Shown here piece by piece: positions 43,156 through 54,200 of a stretch of DNA of 64,000 nt; positions within the stretch are counted from its first letter, which is position 1; the number at the start of each line of letters is the position of its first letter. Below the pieces are notes generated by a model. The model made no database searches and was not told the origin of the DNA. It saw only the letters and a list, made by a program, of their open reading frames with translations. This DNA is from Candidatus Gastranaerophilales bacterium (GTDB taxonomy: Bacteria; Cyanobacteriota; Vampirovibrionia; Gastranaerophilales; Gastranaerophilaceae), in the NCBI GenBank assembly GCA_944326545.1, contig CALVEH010000008.1, positions 39,825 to 103,824 of the forward strand, given 5' to 3'. The position numbers and the translations under genes were made by a program.

Positions 43156-43355
43156 ACCAAATATTTTGAATAAAATGAATCAAATTAGAACTTAAAAGTT
43201 TCTATTTTTTTTATAAAAATGCAAAACTTAATCAAACAAAAAATGTTTTTATATTACGTTACAATAAACTTTGTAAAAAATAATTAATAACACCCCATAT
43301 AACTAGCAAAAGATTTTATTTACAGGTTATATTCATTTGAGGATATATATTTATT
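43156..43355. other. Rest of the intergenic region between glnA and the repeat protein
   Basis: AT-rich non-coding stretch completing the 380-base divergent gap. I see no tRNA, terminator or open frame here; a GGAG ribosome site for the rightward gene starts at about 43360. Confidence 0.5.
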
Positions 43356-43370
43356 TTTAAGGAGAGTTAT

Positions 43371-44642
43371 ATGGCAATTTCTGCAATTTTATCAACAAAT
43401 TCTATCAACCGTAACCCGCAAAATAACAAAGTAAAAAAGCCTGTTACAAATACCAACATATCTTTTAAACAAAGAGAAGAAAAAAAAGATGCACTAGAAT
43501 ATGCAAGAGCATTTTTTAACACCAATTTTGCAATAGAACCAAATACAAATAACAAAATAATTACGCAAAAAGACGATAGCGGAAAAATTGTTAAAGAAGT
43601 TGTCGTTGACGCAAATAATATACCAATACAAATTACGGAAAGAAACGCTGGCGAAAATGTAAAAATTACAACATTTGCAAAAGATGGGGTAACTATTAAA
43701 GAACAAAAAGAATTTGACCCGAATAATGAACAGATATTACTAAAACACGTAAAATATGATGAAAATGACTTCCCTATAATCGATGAATACAGCTCAAAAG
43801 GTGTTCTAATTAGACATGAAGAAACCAGCAAACTACATGATTCAGACAGCAAGACAATATGGTTCAAGAACGTTAAAACCTCAATTTATGACGAAAACTC
43901 AGGCAAAATATTGGAACACCGAGAAGAATGCCCTGTTTTGGAGCCAAAAGTAACTAAATACTTTTACGACGAATCTAATAAACTAATAAAAACAATTTTT
44001 ACAGAAAGAGATTACAAAGAAACGACTGAATACAACAATGAAGAAAAACCAATATATTTAGAAAGACACTATTTTACAAAAGAAGAAAACCCAAAATCTT
44101 ATAATACCCAAGGTTTTGATTACTACACAAAATATGTGTATAACTCACAAGGTCAACTATTAAAAGAACTTTCATACAGAAAAAGTGACAATACATTTGT
44201 ATGGGGTACAAAATATAACCCAGAAACAGGTAAAAGAATACTTGAAAGACATGCTCTTTATTTCAACAACGTAACTTATCATTATAATGATAATGAAGAA
44301 ATTGATGTAGAAAGAAGAATTCCACTGTCTAATGAAATAAAAACAGTATACTACGACACAAAAGAAAAAGTTCCATACAGAGAAATTGTACAAAAAGGCA
44401 ATGACTATAGGGTGGACAGAACCTATGAACCCAATGCAGAAAAATACAAACAAGACAATAAAATAGAGTCACAAGATTTATTAACTCGAAAATACACAAA
44501 ACTGGACAAATATCATTTTGAAAAAGTCATGAACAGATTTAAGCACGAGCAAGTTTTAGAAATTGAAAAGGATTATACTGATCCAAAATATGACATATAT
44601 AAAATAAAAATGCCTAAAAACAGCGTAGAAAATGATTACTAA
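43371..44642 (+). CDS. YD-repeat-like protein with N-terminal SFKQ motif
   Basis: 423 aa. Residues 31-34 are SFKQ in NTNISFKQRE. From about 60 the protein consists of short beta-hairpin units such as KYDENDFPIIDEYSSKGVL, KYFYDESNKLIKTI, TKYVYNSQGQLLKELSY and WGTKYNPETGKRILER, resembling the YD repeats of RHS/teneurin proteins in degenerate form. No signal peptide or toxin domain at the C-terminus. Strong GGAG ribosome site. Could be surface-located or a carbohydrate-binding beta-structure; function unknown. Confidence 0.6.
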   Translation: MAISAILSTNSINRNPQNNKVKKPVTNTNISFKQREEKKDALEYARAFFNTNFAIEPNTNNKIITQKDDSGKIVKEVVVDANNIPIQITERNAGENVKITTFAKDGVTIKEQKEFDPNNEQILLKHVKYDENDFPIIDEYSSKGVLIRHEETSKLHDSDSKTIWFKNVKTSIYDENSGKILEHREECPVLEPKVTKYFYDESNKLIKTIFTERDYKETTEYNNEEKPIYLERHYFTKEENPKSYNTQGFDYYTKYVYNSQGQLLKELSYRKSDNTFVWGTKYNPETGKRILERHALYFNNVTYHYNDNEEIDVERRIPLSNEIKTVYYDTKEKVPYREIVQKGNDYRVDRTYEPNAEKYKQDNKIESQDLLTRKYTKLDKYHFEKVMNRFKHEQVLEIEKDYTDPKYDIYKIKMPKNSVENDY

Positions 44643-44776
44643 ACAAATATATTAAAACAGAGCTTCAAAATATTGAAGCTCTATTAATCTAAATTAAATC
44701 TAATTTTAAACAATTTAATTGCAAACTAATAACAAAATTGATATATTATAATAACCACATTTTGGCGGAGTTGGAA

Positions 44777-45979
44777 ATGTTAACTATAGACAAAATAATT
44801 AAAGCTGCAGAAACCCTTAAACCTGTTATAAGAAAAACCGATTTGATTTATTCTTCTGCATTGTCAAAAAACAATGAAATTTATTTAAAATCAGAAAACT
44901 TGCAAACTACAGGTTCTTTTAAAGTTCGTGGCGCTTATGTCAAAATTGCAGGCCTAACTGATGAACAAAAGGCTAAAGGGATTATAGCTTGTTCCGCCGG
45001 TAATCATGCTCAAGGTGTTGCATTGGCTGCGAAAAAAAATGGTATTGAATCAACTATTTTTATTCCAAGCACTGCTCCAATCTCAAAAACAGAAGCAACC
45101 AAAAAATTCGGTGCAAATATAAGGCTTGTTGATGGCGTTTACGATGACGCGTACAATGAAGCCGTTAAATTCCAAAAAGAAACAGGAGCAGAATTTATTC
45201 ACCCGTTTGATGATGAAGACGTTATAGCAGGTCAGGGAACAATCGCTCTTGAAATAATAGACCAACTCCCGGATGTTGACGCAATTATTGTCCCAATTGG
45301 CGGAGGCGGTCTAATTTCAGGTATCGCTTATACAATAAAAATGTTAAAACCTGACTGCAAAGTATATGGCGTACAAGCCTCCGGTGCAGGTAGTATGTAT
45401 TATTCTATAGAGCAAAACAAAAGAACTGAGTTAGAACATGTCTCAACATTTGCTGACGGTACTGCAGTAAAAATGCCTGGAGAACACACTTTTGAATTTT
45501 GTCAAAAGTATGTGGATAAAATTGTTACTGTTTCCGATGACGAGATCGCAACAGCAGTTTTAACATTGATTGAAGGGCAAAAACTCATAGCAGAAGGAGC
45601 AGGCGCACTCAGTGTAGCTGCAGCTATGTTTAAAAAACTCCCTATAGAAAATCAAAAAGTTGTTTGCGTTGTGTCCGGCGGAAACATAGATGTAAACATA
45701 CTTTCAAGAGTAATAAACAGAGGTTTATTGAAAGCCGGACGAATTGCAGACTTAACAATTGAAATGTTAGATAAACCCGGTCAATTAAAAGAAGTTTCAA
45801 GAATAATAGCCGATTTAGGAGCAAATGTAATCCGTGTAAGACACAACCAAGGTGGTGAAAACACTGATATTAACGATTGCTACCTCAAAATAACAATGGA
45901 AACAAGAAACCTAAGACACCTGTGTGAAATCAAACAGGCATTGAGTAAAGCAGGTTATAGACTATCATCAGACAAGTAA
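44777..45979 (+). CDS. ilvA: Threonine ammonia-lyase with C-terminal ACT domain
   Basis: 400 aa from ATG at 44777, six bases after GCGGAG. TTGSFKVRGAYVK holds the PLP lysine; CSAGNHAQGVALAA, PIGGGGLISGIA (phosphate loop) and VVSGGNIDVNIL are canonical. Residues about 330-400 form an ACT-like regulatory domain. It deaminates threonine to 2-oxobutyrate, for isoleucine synthesis or catabolism; the medium length with one ACT domain fits the TdcB/IlvA intermediate type. Co-directional with ridA 11 bases downstream, which removes its reactive enamine product. Confidence 0.94.
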   Translation: MLTIDKIIKAAETLKPVIRKTDLIYSSALSKNNEIYLKSENLQTTGSFKVRGAYVKIAGLTDEQKAKGIIACSAGNHAQGVALAAKKNGIESTIFIPSTAPISKTEATKKFGANIRLVDGVYDDAYNEAVKFQKETGAEFIHPFDDEDVIAGQGTIALEIIDQLPDVDAIIVPIGGGGLISGIAYTIKMLKPDCKVYGVQASGAGSMYYSIEQNKRTELEHVSTFADGTAVKMPGEHTFEFCQKYVDKIVTVSDDEIATAVLTLIEGQKLIAEGAGALSVAAAMFKKLPIENQKVVCVVSGGNIDVNILSRVINRGLLKAGRIADLTIEMLDKPGQLKEVSRIIADLGANVIRVRHNQGGENTDINDCYLKITMETRNLRHLCEIKQALSKAGYRLSSDK

Positions 45980-45990
45980 GGATAAGGTTA

Positions 45991-46368
45991 ATGAAAGAAA
46001 TTATTTACACTAACGAAGCACCAGAGCCGGTTGGCCCATATTCTCAAGCTGTTCTTGTAGGCAACACTTTGTATTGCTCAGGACAAATAGCTATAGACCC
46101 CGCAACTGGACAGCTTATAGAAGGAAATGTAACAAAACAGACACATTTGTGCCTAAAAAACATAAAAAATGTTTTGAAAGTATCAAAAATGGGTATTACT
46201 AATATAGTGAAGGTTTCATGCTTTTTAAAAGAGATGAGCGATTTTGCTGAATTTAACAAAGTGTATGCAGAATACTTCACTGATAACAAACCGGCTCGTT
46301 CCTGCGTGGCAGTGAAAGATCTCCCCAAAGGAGCCCTCATAGAAATTGAAGTTATTGCGGTAAAGTAA
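45991..46368 (+). CDS. ridA: RidA enamine/imine deaminase
   Basis: 125 aa. VGPYSQAVLVGNTLYCSGQIAIDP and ARSCVAVKDLPKGALIEIEVIAVK are standard YjgF/RidA blocks, with the catalytic Arg in PARSCV. It hydrolyses 2-aminoacrylate/enamine intermediates released by threonine dehydratase, matching its position directly after ilvA. Confidence 0.96.
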   Translation: MKEIIYTNEAPEPVGPYSQAVLVGNTLYCSGQIAIDPATGQLIEGNVTKQTHLCLKNIKNVLKVSKMGITNIVKVSCFLKEMSDFAEFNKVYAEYFTDNKPARSCVAVKDLPKGALIEIEVIAVK

Positions 46369-46525
46369 TACGTTAATGTAAGAATTTTTGTCAAGAAAAG
46401 GTAGACTTTTAGCCGATAATTGTAAAGATTTTTTACATATTTGAAAAACATGCGCAAATAAAAATCTTCAGAAGATTTCTATCAGGTGCCATTCATTAAT
46501 AACAAGAAAAAGGAGTAATATTAAC

Positions 46526-48928
46526 ATGACTATTGACGGTATTAATTTTAACAAGCTTCCTAAAAAAACAGATGTTAATAAAACATCCAAAGAAGCTCCT
46601 AAAGGTCCTTCCGTTGAACCGGAAATGACAGAAGCCGAAAAAACAGCCCTAGCAAAATTAAGAGACAGTGCTCTGGCTGGTTATGTATTAGGTCTTATGA
46701 AAGTAGCTGGTGGTGCAGCTGCAGTGGGTGGTACAGCAGCAACTTTACAAAGCTGCGGAGACATAACTCAAGAACAAAACGTTGACATCGATATGGCTCC
46801 AATTTTAGAAAAATTGGATGCTATGATGAAGCTTATGCAGCAATCAATCCAACAACAACAAGAAATGTTGGCTTACCTGCAAGAAATGAATTCCGATAAC
46901 AAAGAATTGATAAACCTTGTAAAAGATATTATTAACCAAAACAAAGAAATTTCATCAATATTACAAAGCATTGATGGAACAACTCAATCAATTGAAGCTG
47001 CAATGATTAGGATTGTTGCATTGCTAGAAGAAGCTAACGCTAATGACGTTGAGTTCTTAGCAAAACTTGACCAAATTATAAATGGCCAGGCTGATTCAGC
47101 TGATAAATTGGATCAAATTTTACAAGCAAACAAAGAACAAAATCAATTATTGATTAACATAGAAAAATTGCTTGATACTTTGAAAGAAACAAACCAAAAC
47201 ATATACAACAAAGTTGACGATATTTATAATAGCTTCCAAGACGGTAACACTTCTCACTCAGAAATGTTGGAACAAATACTTGCAGCTATTAAAAACAACG
47301 GTAACATCAGCTCTGATATATTGAAAGCAATCAACGATCTATCTAAACAGTTAGCAAACGGACAAATTACAGAATCAGAAATGATTGCTAAGATTATTGA
47401 ATTGTTGGCAAGTATTGACAACAAATTAGATGGTTTGCAAGAAGCAGTTGACCAAATTAAAGCAGAATTCCCTGATTTGGCAGGTAAGATCGACGAGTTC
47501 ATTAAAAAATACCAAGAAGGCGAATTAACAGAACACGCACTATTAAGCGAAATTCTTGAAGAAATGAAAAATGCTTCTGCTGGTGATACAGAAATGAACG
47601 CTAAATTAGACGCTATTTTGAACGCAATAAATCAAGGTAATTTGACAGCAAGTGAAGCATTAGATCAAATCATTGACTTATTGGGTAAAATCGAAGCTAA
47701 TACAAGTGCTATCCTTGAAGCCGTTAACAAAATTTCAGGACAAATTGCTGAACTCAACGCAAACTTTGAAGGCAACCAAGACGAAATCATGAACGTATTG
47801 GAAAGCATCAACAATGGTGTTGGCAGCATTGATAGCAAACTTGATAAAGTTATTTCTAACCAAGAACAAAATAACGAAACAACATTAGAAATTTCACAAA
47901 AACTTGATGATATGACAGTTCAGTTAGAACAAATTAATGACAAAACATTAACAATGGATCAAGTTAAAGAAATGTTCGGTCCTGTTTATGAAGAACTCAA
48001 AGAGTACTTGAACAATATTGCAGGCAACCAAATCACAGTTGGTGACTTAGAAGCAGTTCTTGAAGCTCACAAAACAGACCTCACAAGAACAAACGCATTG
48101 ATTGAAACGTTGGTTAACCTTGTTGCTAACCTTGATATGGACGGTAACTCTGATGCATTACAAGAAATTGCAAATGCAATCAAAGACTTCCAAAACTCAA
48201 GCAATGCAAATAACGAACAAGTTATTGCTAACTTGAAAGAAGTATTAGATAAATTAGCTGGTATGCAAGGATCACTTGACGCAATTGTTGAAACTGGTAA
48301 CACTATCAAAGATAATCTTGATAAATATATGGCATCTGCAACAACATATGGTAACAAGTTGTTTAACGAAATCCAAAAAATTGGTAACAATATGGTTGAT
48401 AAGACAACATTGCAAGTATACGCAGATAGCTATACAGAATACCTCCAAAAAGCTGAACAACAAAGACAAGAACAACTTGCAGTATTGCAAGCAATCTTCG
48501 AAAATATGGGCAAAGGCGACGGCGGCAGCCTAACAATCGATGAATTGAAAAAGATCATTCCTGATTACTCAGACATATTGAACGAAATCAGTGAAAAAAT
48601 CGGTAAAGTTATAACAAGTGAAGATTTAGAAAACTTCTTTGTTAACACAAAACCAGATCTTACAAGAACAAATGCATTGATTGAAACATTGGTTAACCTT
48701 GTTGCTAACCTTGACCCATCAGGTGGTGGTAACGGTTCTTCTATTGACACATCTACATTACAAAGCCTTGTAGATCAAATCCTCACAGAAATCAAAGGAC
48801 AAAACCCTCCAACAGAAGAACAAATGCGTGAATTAATCGATTTGATTAAACAAGCACAAACTCCACCATCTACAGAAACAAGATCAGCTGGCGGTACATA
48901 CTACCACCAAGGTTGGAGATATAACTAA
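46526..48928 (+). CDS. Very long repetitive coiled-coil protein with internal hydrophobic segment
   Basis: 800 aa. Residues 44-76 form a positively flanked hydrophobic, Gly/Ala-rich segment ending TLQSCGD, a lipobox-like sequence at Cys77, followed by QEQNVDID. From about 90 to 760 the protein is mostly heptad-type helices of I/L, D, N, Q, E and K, with short units like KLDQILQANKEQNQLL. Two C-terminal modules are duplicated: a helical stretch ending in LTRTNALIETLVNLVANLD occurs near residues 516-540 and 712-735, with DNA copies at about 48075-48130 and 48655-48712. Probably an extended fibre or tether; no enzyme motif. Strong AAAGGAG ribosome site. Confidence 0.65.
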   Translation: MTIDGINFNKLPKKTDVNKTSKEAPKGPSVEPEMTEAEKTALAKLRDSALAGYVLGLMKVAGGAAAVGGTAATLQSCGDITQEQNVDIDMAPILEKLDAMMKLMQQSIQQQQEMLAYLQEMNSDNKELINLVKDIINQNKEISSILQSIDGTTQSIEAAMIRIVALLEEANANDVEFLAKLDQIINGQADSADKLDQILQANKEQNQLLINIEKLLDTLKETNQNIYNKVDDIYNSFQDGNTSHSEMLEQILAAIKNNGNISSDILKAINDLSKQLANGQITESEMIAKIIELLASIDNKLDGLQEAVDQIKAEFPDLAGKIDEFIKKYQEGELTEHALLSEILEEMKNASAGDTEMNAKLDAILNAINQGNLTASEALDQIIDLLGKIEANTSAILEAVNKISGQIAELNANFEGNQDEIMNVLESINNGVGSIDSKLDKVISNQEQNNETTLEISQKLDDMTVQLEQINDKTLTMDQVKEMFGPVYEELKEYLNNIAGNQITVGDLEAVLEAHKTDLTRTNALIETLVNLVANLDMDGNSDALQEIANAIKDFQNSSNANNEQVIANLKEVLDKLAGMQGSLDAIVETGNTIKDNLDKYMASATTYGNKLFNEIQKIGNNMVDKTTLQVYADSYTEYLQKAEQQRQEQLAVLQAIFENMGKGDGGSLTIDELKKIIPDYSDILNEISEKIGKVITSEDLENFFVNTKPDLTRTNALIETLVNLVANLDPSGGGNGSSIDTSTLQSLVDQILTEIKGQNPPTEEQMRELIDLIKQAQTPPSTETRSAGGTYYHQGWRYN

Positions 48929-48950
48929 AAAGCAATTTAGCTTTATAATA

Positions 48951-48987
48951 AAAAACCCTCTAAGATTATAAATCTTAGAGGGTTTTT
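48951..48987. terminator. Bidirectional terminator
   Basis: AAAAACCCTCTAAGATT / AATCTTAGAGGGTTTTT between convergent genes, loop of 3 bases. Confidence 0.92.
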
Positions 48988-49006
48988 ATATGTCATTAGC
49001 CAATAT

Positions 49007-51073
49007 CTATTTTGTTCTTGTGCCATTTACATATTCAGATTCAGTACGTTTAATTTTGTATTGATCTTCGTATGATTTAACAACAGATTCTGCTTTATTT
49101 CTATCTGAACCAGCGTATGTTTCTCTGTTGAGTTTTTCATCATCGTGGCTGTTTACAACATAGAATTCAGATCTTTTTGTTGTTTGGAATGGATTTGATG
49201 CTGCTGTATAAGTTACCCCTTTGTATTCTTCGCTTGGTTTGTTACGTTTGAAATCAACTTTTGTGTTAAGTTTGTATTCTTGACCGTCTTTACCTTTGAT
49301 TGTGCAAGGGAGACATAAATCTGCACCAACTTTAGGGAAGAATGCGCCTTTTGAGCTTGTTATACCTTTCTTAGTAAGTTCTTCTTTATTTTCTTCAAAG
49401 TATTTATCTTTTACTTGTCTTACTAAGTAATTGATATCTTTCCAATCTGAAACATTGTAAACATTTCTGATAACTGTTGCCCAATCATCACCTGATTTTA
49501 CTTGGTAACAATCTGTTGGTTCAGTTGTTTCTTCAATTTCTGTTTGAAGGTTTACATAGTGATTTTCTTTAGGAGCAACTGTTGGTGTTGGAGTATCTAC
49601 AGGTTCTGGTTTTTTAACTTTAATTTCACCAGATTCAAGTTTTGTCAACAAAGCAATTGCTTCTCTGTGGTTAAGAACACTTGCATCTCTGTTGTTATCG
49701 CCATCGCCTGCAGAACCACCTGCGTGTCTGTAAGCATCCAACAATTGATCTTTCAATAATGTGCCATCATCAGTTGTATAGTAAGCTGCTATCTTCATAG
49801 CCATTGCTTTAGCTTGTTTTGTTGGGAATGTTTTTGAATCTTTTACAAATTCAACATAGTCACCGATTGTTTTGATATCAGAATCAATTTGTACAGGAAT
49901 TGCTTTATCTTCAACTCTTGTTAATTGTTCCTTTACGGAATTTAAAGCTGATAAACCTGCTGCAACTGCTGCTGTAACAGCCGGAGCCCAAGGAACAGCT
50001 TTTAATGCTTGAGATTGATCAATTTTATCTGATGCACCGAAATCTCCATAGTTAATATTTACATTTTGATCTTGTAAAACATCAATTTGTGCCATTGGAA
50101 CACCTGCTGCAGCACCTAAGCTTGTAGGTATAACCATATCTCTAACGACTTTTTTTGCATCAACTTTCTTTTCAATTCCGTAGCCTGCGCCTTTCATTAT
50201 TTCTCTAGCTTCTTTGGCTGTAAATCTTTCTGTTGAACCGTTTCTACGAGCATATTTATCTAATTCATCAGCGATAAATTCTGCTTCACCTGCTTGAATC
50301 TTTTTATTTGAGTATGAAACAACAGCTTCTGCACCAACTAAATTATCACCGATTTGATAAATCAATTCATCTGAAATACCTGCTTTATCTAATTTAGCCT
50401 GTAACTCTTTATCATATTGAGGACCTTTTTCGCTATTTCTTACCTGAGCGACATTGTTATTTTGTCCTACTGATTGATATACAACAGAAGATTCTTTTTG
50501 ACCTCCGGTAATACCTCTCCAAATTGATTTAAAGAAGTGAGTTCCCTTTTTAGTTTCGCCATATTTTCTTGCTGCATCGTATTGTTCTTTTGTAAGATTA
50601 CCGGCTTCGTATTCTGCTTTTAAACCTTCTCTTACAAAAGCTCTGACATCTTTATCATTTGTTACATCAATACCTGTATTTTCACCAACAAGATGTCTTG
50701 TCAAACCTGCAATTTCTTTAACTTTTTGTTGCGCAAATGCTTCATGAGCTTCAGCACGATAGTTCATTTGTTTTTCTAAAACATCCATTGCAGTTTTATA
50801 AGTTTCGTCATTAATTGGAGCAAAACCTGTTACTCCTCTTTTTTTATCATCTCTTGTACGTTTTGAATGTAATGCCTTCAAATCTTTTTCCAACTCTTTT
50901 TGGAGATCATCAGTGGACATTGATTCTTTATATCCTTTTTGACCTGCAATTTTGTTAATTAATTCAAGTGCTGCTTTTTCTTTAGCAGCTTTTTTTGCAG
51001 CCTCTGGATCAATGTTACGATTTTGTTTAACTGCATCTGTTGTTCCGTTAATTCTCAATTCTTCTCCGCTCAT
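49007..51073 (-). CDS. LysM-domain protein with internal hydrophobic segment
   Basis: 688 aa. A LysM-type peptidoglycan-binding domain lies at about 522-589 (YQVKSGDDWATVIRNVY ... KVGADLCLP). The centre (about 312-380) has two hydrophobic segments, SLGAAAGVPMAQIDVL and WAPAVTAAVAAGLSALN, bracketing LQDQNVNINYG, which resembles the QEQNVDID block after the hydrophobic segment of the convergent coiled-coil gene. The N-terminal 300 residues are charged and helical. Extended linker with P/T at about 488-504. Probably an envelope-associated structural protein. No catalytic residues recognised. Confidence 0.65.
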   Translation of the reverse strand: MSGEELRINGTTDAVKQNRNIDPEAAKKAAKEKAALELINKIAGQKGYKESMSTDDLQKELEKDLKALHSKRTRDDKKRGVTGFAPINDETYKTAMDVLEKQMNYRAEAHEAFAQQKVKEIAGLTRHLVGENTGIDVTNDKDVRAFVREGLKAEYEAGNLTKEQYDAARKYGETKKGTHFFKSIWRGITGGQKESSVVYQSVGQNNNVAQVRNSEKGPQYDKELQAKLDKAGISDELIYQIGDNLVGAEAVVSYSNKKIQAGEAEFIADELDKYARRNGSTERFTAKEAREIMKGAGYGIEKKVDAKKVVRDMVIPTSLGAAAGVPMAQIDVLQDQNVNINYGDFGASDKIDQSQALKAVPWAPAVTAAVAAGLSALNSVKEQLTRVEDKAIPVQIDSDIKTIGDYVEFVKDSKTFPTKQAKAMAMKIAAYYTTDDGTLLKDQLLDAYRHAGGSAGDGDNNRDASVLNHREAIALLTKLESGEIKVKKPEPVDTPTPTVAPKENHYVNLQTEIEETTEPTDCYQVKSGDDWATVIRNVYNVSDWKDINYLVRQVKDKYFEENKEELTKKGITSSKGAFFPKVGADLCLPCTIKGKDGQEYKLNTKVDFKRNKPSEEYKGVTYTAASNPFQTTKRSEFYVVNSHDDEKLNRETYAGSDRNKAESVVKSYEDQYKIKRTESEYVNGTRTK

Positions 51074-51183
51074 GTAAATATCCCTTTCGTTTCTCTAAAT
51101 GTCTAGTAAAAAATTTATAATCCTCTATACTTACATGAACAATTTTTGAATTTCAAAATTGCCTATATTAAACAAAAATTTCA

Positions 51184-51221
51184 AAAAAAGAAGAGCGTTT
51201 ATTGTCAAAACGCCCTTCTTA
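51184..51221 (-). terminator. Autotransporter gene terminator
   Basis: Minus strand AAGAAGGGCGTTT ... AAACGCTCTTCTT (one mismatch) followed by a T-run. Confidence 0.75.
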
Positions 51222-51255
51222 TAGCACTTTTCAAATTGTTAACTTATGTTAAGAA

Positions 51256-54200
51256 TTAGTGACCCAATGCCCATCTCATACCAAGAGTAAAGGCGACACC
51301 GTTACGACCACCGTTTCTTATCATAGCTTGACCAAAACCAGTAAATCTATCACCGTAACGTTTTTGAATACCTAAGCCATATTCAATATACGGTTTAATA
51401 GAAAGTTCAGTCAAAGCAACATCATTAGCATAGAATTTGGTTTTATCCATAATATTCCAAGTCATATTAACACCCAAGTATGGTTGCCATCCGTTTTTAA
51501 GATTACCAATAATTCTTAAACCAGGAATAATTTCTATCGCATGCAACGGATCTTGAGATATTTTTACGCCAGCAGCATTTGTGTAATCAAATACATTAAC
51601 AAATGTATAACTCATCATATAACTTGGTTGAATAACCATCTTATTATTAAATAATCCCCAGTTATAACCGGATTTCCAAGCAGCACCTGTCATTAAGATA
51701 GGGAAGTCATCATTGCCAAAGATGTGACTAGATTGAGCCGCACTAGCACCAATGTTGGCAGTAACGCCAGTCCAGAAATTACCTTTATATGCAGTTGCAA
51801 CACCACCGATAGTTCCGCCATTTTGCCAAATATCTACACCATTATATGCTTGGTGAGAACCATGATAAGCACCAAAGAATGAGAAATTACCATCCCAACC
51901 GTGCCCTAAATCTATAAGGTCAGACTCTCCACCAATTAATGTCCCATAAGAAACATTTGATACCTTAGGCCCATTTTGCAAAGGTACACTCTCAAAGTTT
52001 GCAAACGGTCTTACGTAGAATCCATCTCTTTCTTCAGGGATAATATTTGGAGCAAATACGCCAGTATGATAAGCAGATGCATATTTGTTTCTCATCTTCC
52101 ACGCCATTCTCTGTTCAGGAGTCATCAACGTAACCATATCCATATTAGCAAATGACTGTCTATACAAGTTATCCTGAATCAAGAAAGCAGCCTGAGCAGC
52201 AACAGGAGCAGTTATTACGGAATCTGAGTTGCCAATTTTGTTAAAAACAAAATACTCTCCAGGATCAACACCAGAAGTAGCTCCACCTCCACCCATTGTC
52301 GGAACAGGAATAGTTTCTTGTCTTACCTCATATTTGTTAATAGGCGCCTCTACAATGTTTGCCCCTTTAGAAAGCTGAACGTGACCAATTAAAGCATCAG
52401 CATCAGTGAATAAAACTCTCACGTCATCGCCTTTTGCTTCTGAAACCGACTTCATCTGGTCAATATACAAAGTATTACCGCCATCATTAGTTATAGTTCC
52501 AATATTAGCCTTTAACAAAGCATCCATTTCGGGATTGCCTGATTGAGAATAATTACCGCCCAAATCAACATCTAATTTAACGTGAGAATCACCCATTAAA
52601 TGCAAAGACTGTGCTTGAATTTGATTTGAACCATATTCATTATTTAAGAGGTTTAATAACCCACCATGTAAATATACATTATTTGTTTTATCTAAGCTCT
52701 TGTCGTGGTCAAACTTTAATTCACCATTATACAAGTGAATATTAGCATTTTGAATTGTACCACCATCACCTTTAACGTGAACAAGACCTGTAGAATTACC
52801 TTGGTTAATGTTTATAGCAGAGTCAGCCGTGCCTGCATCACCTCTAACAACAGTGTTTAATTCAATTACACCGCCTTCAGCAGCATTAAAGTTACCAATA
52901 GCATTACCTACAAAACTTATTGTATCGGTAGATGCATTATAACTTTCAGGACGAGTTCCATACAAAGTTTCACCTATAGTAGTTTTACCACCACTTGTCG
53001 CAGTTACGTTTGTTACAGAATTGTTACCACCATATATAGCACCACCTGATGCCACTGTACCAGATGTTGTCGTATTTCCAATAAAAGTGGAATCAGTAAT
53101 TGTTGCAATAGCTTTATTTGAAGTTGTACTAGAGTTGTAAACAGCACCACCATAATTAGAAGCAACGTTATTTTTAAATGTTGAATTACTTACAGTCAAG
53201 TTTGTATTCTCAACACCAACTGTACCTGATTGAAAGTTTCTTATGGCACCACCTTGTTGTGTATTTACACCATTATATGATCCATTTGCGTCAAATACAG
53301 AATTACTTATTGTCATCTTGCCGGCGTTAGTTATAGCACCACCGCCTGATGAAGCAGCATTTGCAACAAACTTAGCATTACTGATATTTGCAACAGAAAG
53401 GCTACCACCTGCCGCAGTTGGTACGCTATTATAAATAGCGCCACCTTGACCGCCTAAAGTTGCAGTATTATGTTCAAAAGTACCGCCATTAACAATCAAT
53501 GTATGCTTTACATCACTTGTAGTTGTACCACCATTAAAGATAGCGCCACCACCGTTTTGTGCTGTATTATTTCTAAAATCAGTATTAGTTACAGTCAAGG
53601 AACTGCTTGTATCCTGAACTTTTCCATCAATAGTCAAAGAATTAGTAATAGCACCGCCGTAATTTCCGCCATTGTTACTATTAAAGCTTGAATTGTTAAT
53701 AGTCAAGTTAGCTGCGTTAACTATAGCACCACCTTGAGTCGTTGCTGTATTGTTATTAAATACAGAACCGCTAATATTCATATTGCCGCTTCTGTTGGCA
53801 ATCGCACCGCCAAAACTGTCAGATGTGTTATACGAAAAACCTGAATTTCTTATTGTTAAAGTGCCACCATTTTGAATATTGTTGTCAATGGCACCCCCAA
53901 AGCCGTTCGTACCTCCTGACTGAGCAGAACTGTTTCCATCTCCTTCTGATCCACCAAACAAAACATTTTCTATTGTCATAGAACCTTGGTTCGAAATAGC
54001 ACCACCGTTACCTTTAACGGAATTATTTTTAAAAGATGTTGAGAAATTTCCGGTATTAATAGTACCTTTTGAGACATTAACCCCACCTGTATTTGTACCA
54101 TTAATTGTCATTGCTCCACTGTTCGTGATAGCAGCACCATTACCAGTTATACCAGCATTAGACCCCTTAAAATTAATGTTGCTGATAGTAACAGTTGGAG

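Noticed and set aside
43371..44642. YD-like repeats as a sign of an RHS toxin
   Set aside because: No toxin C-terminal domain, no RHS core motif and no immunity gene nearby.
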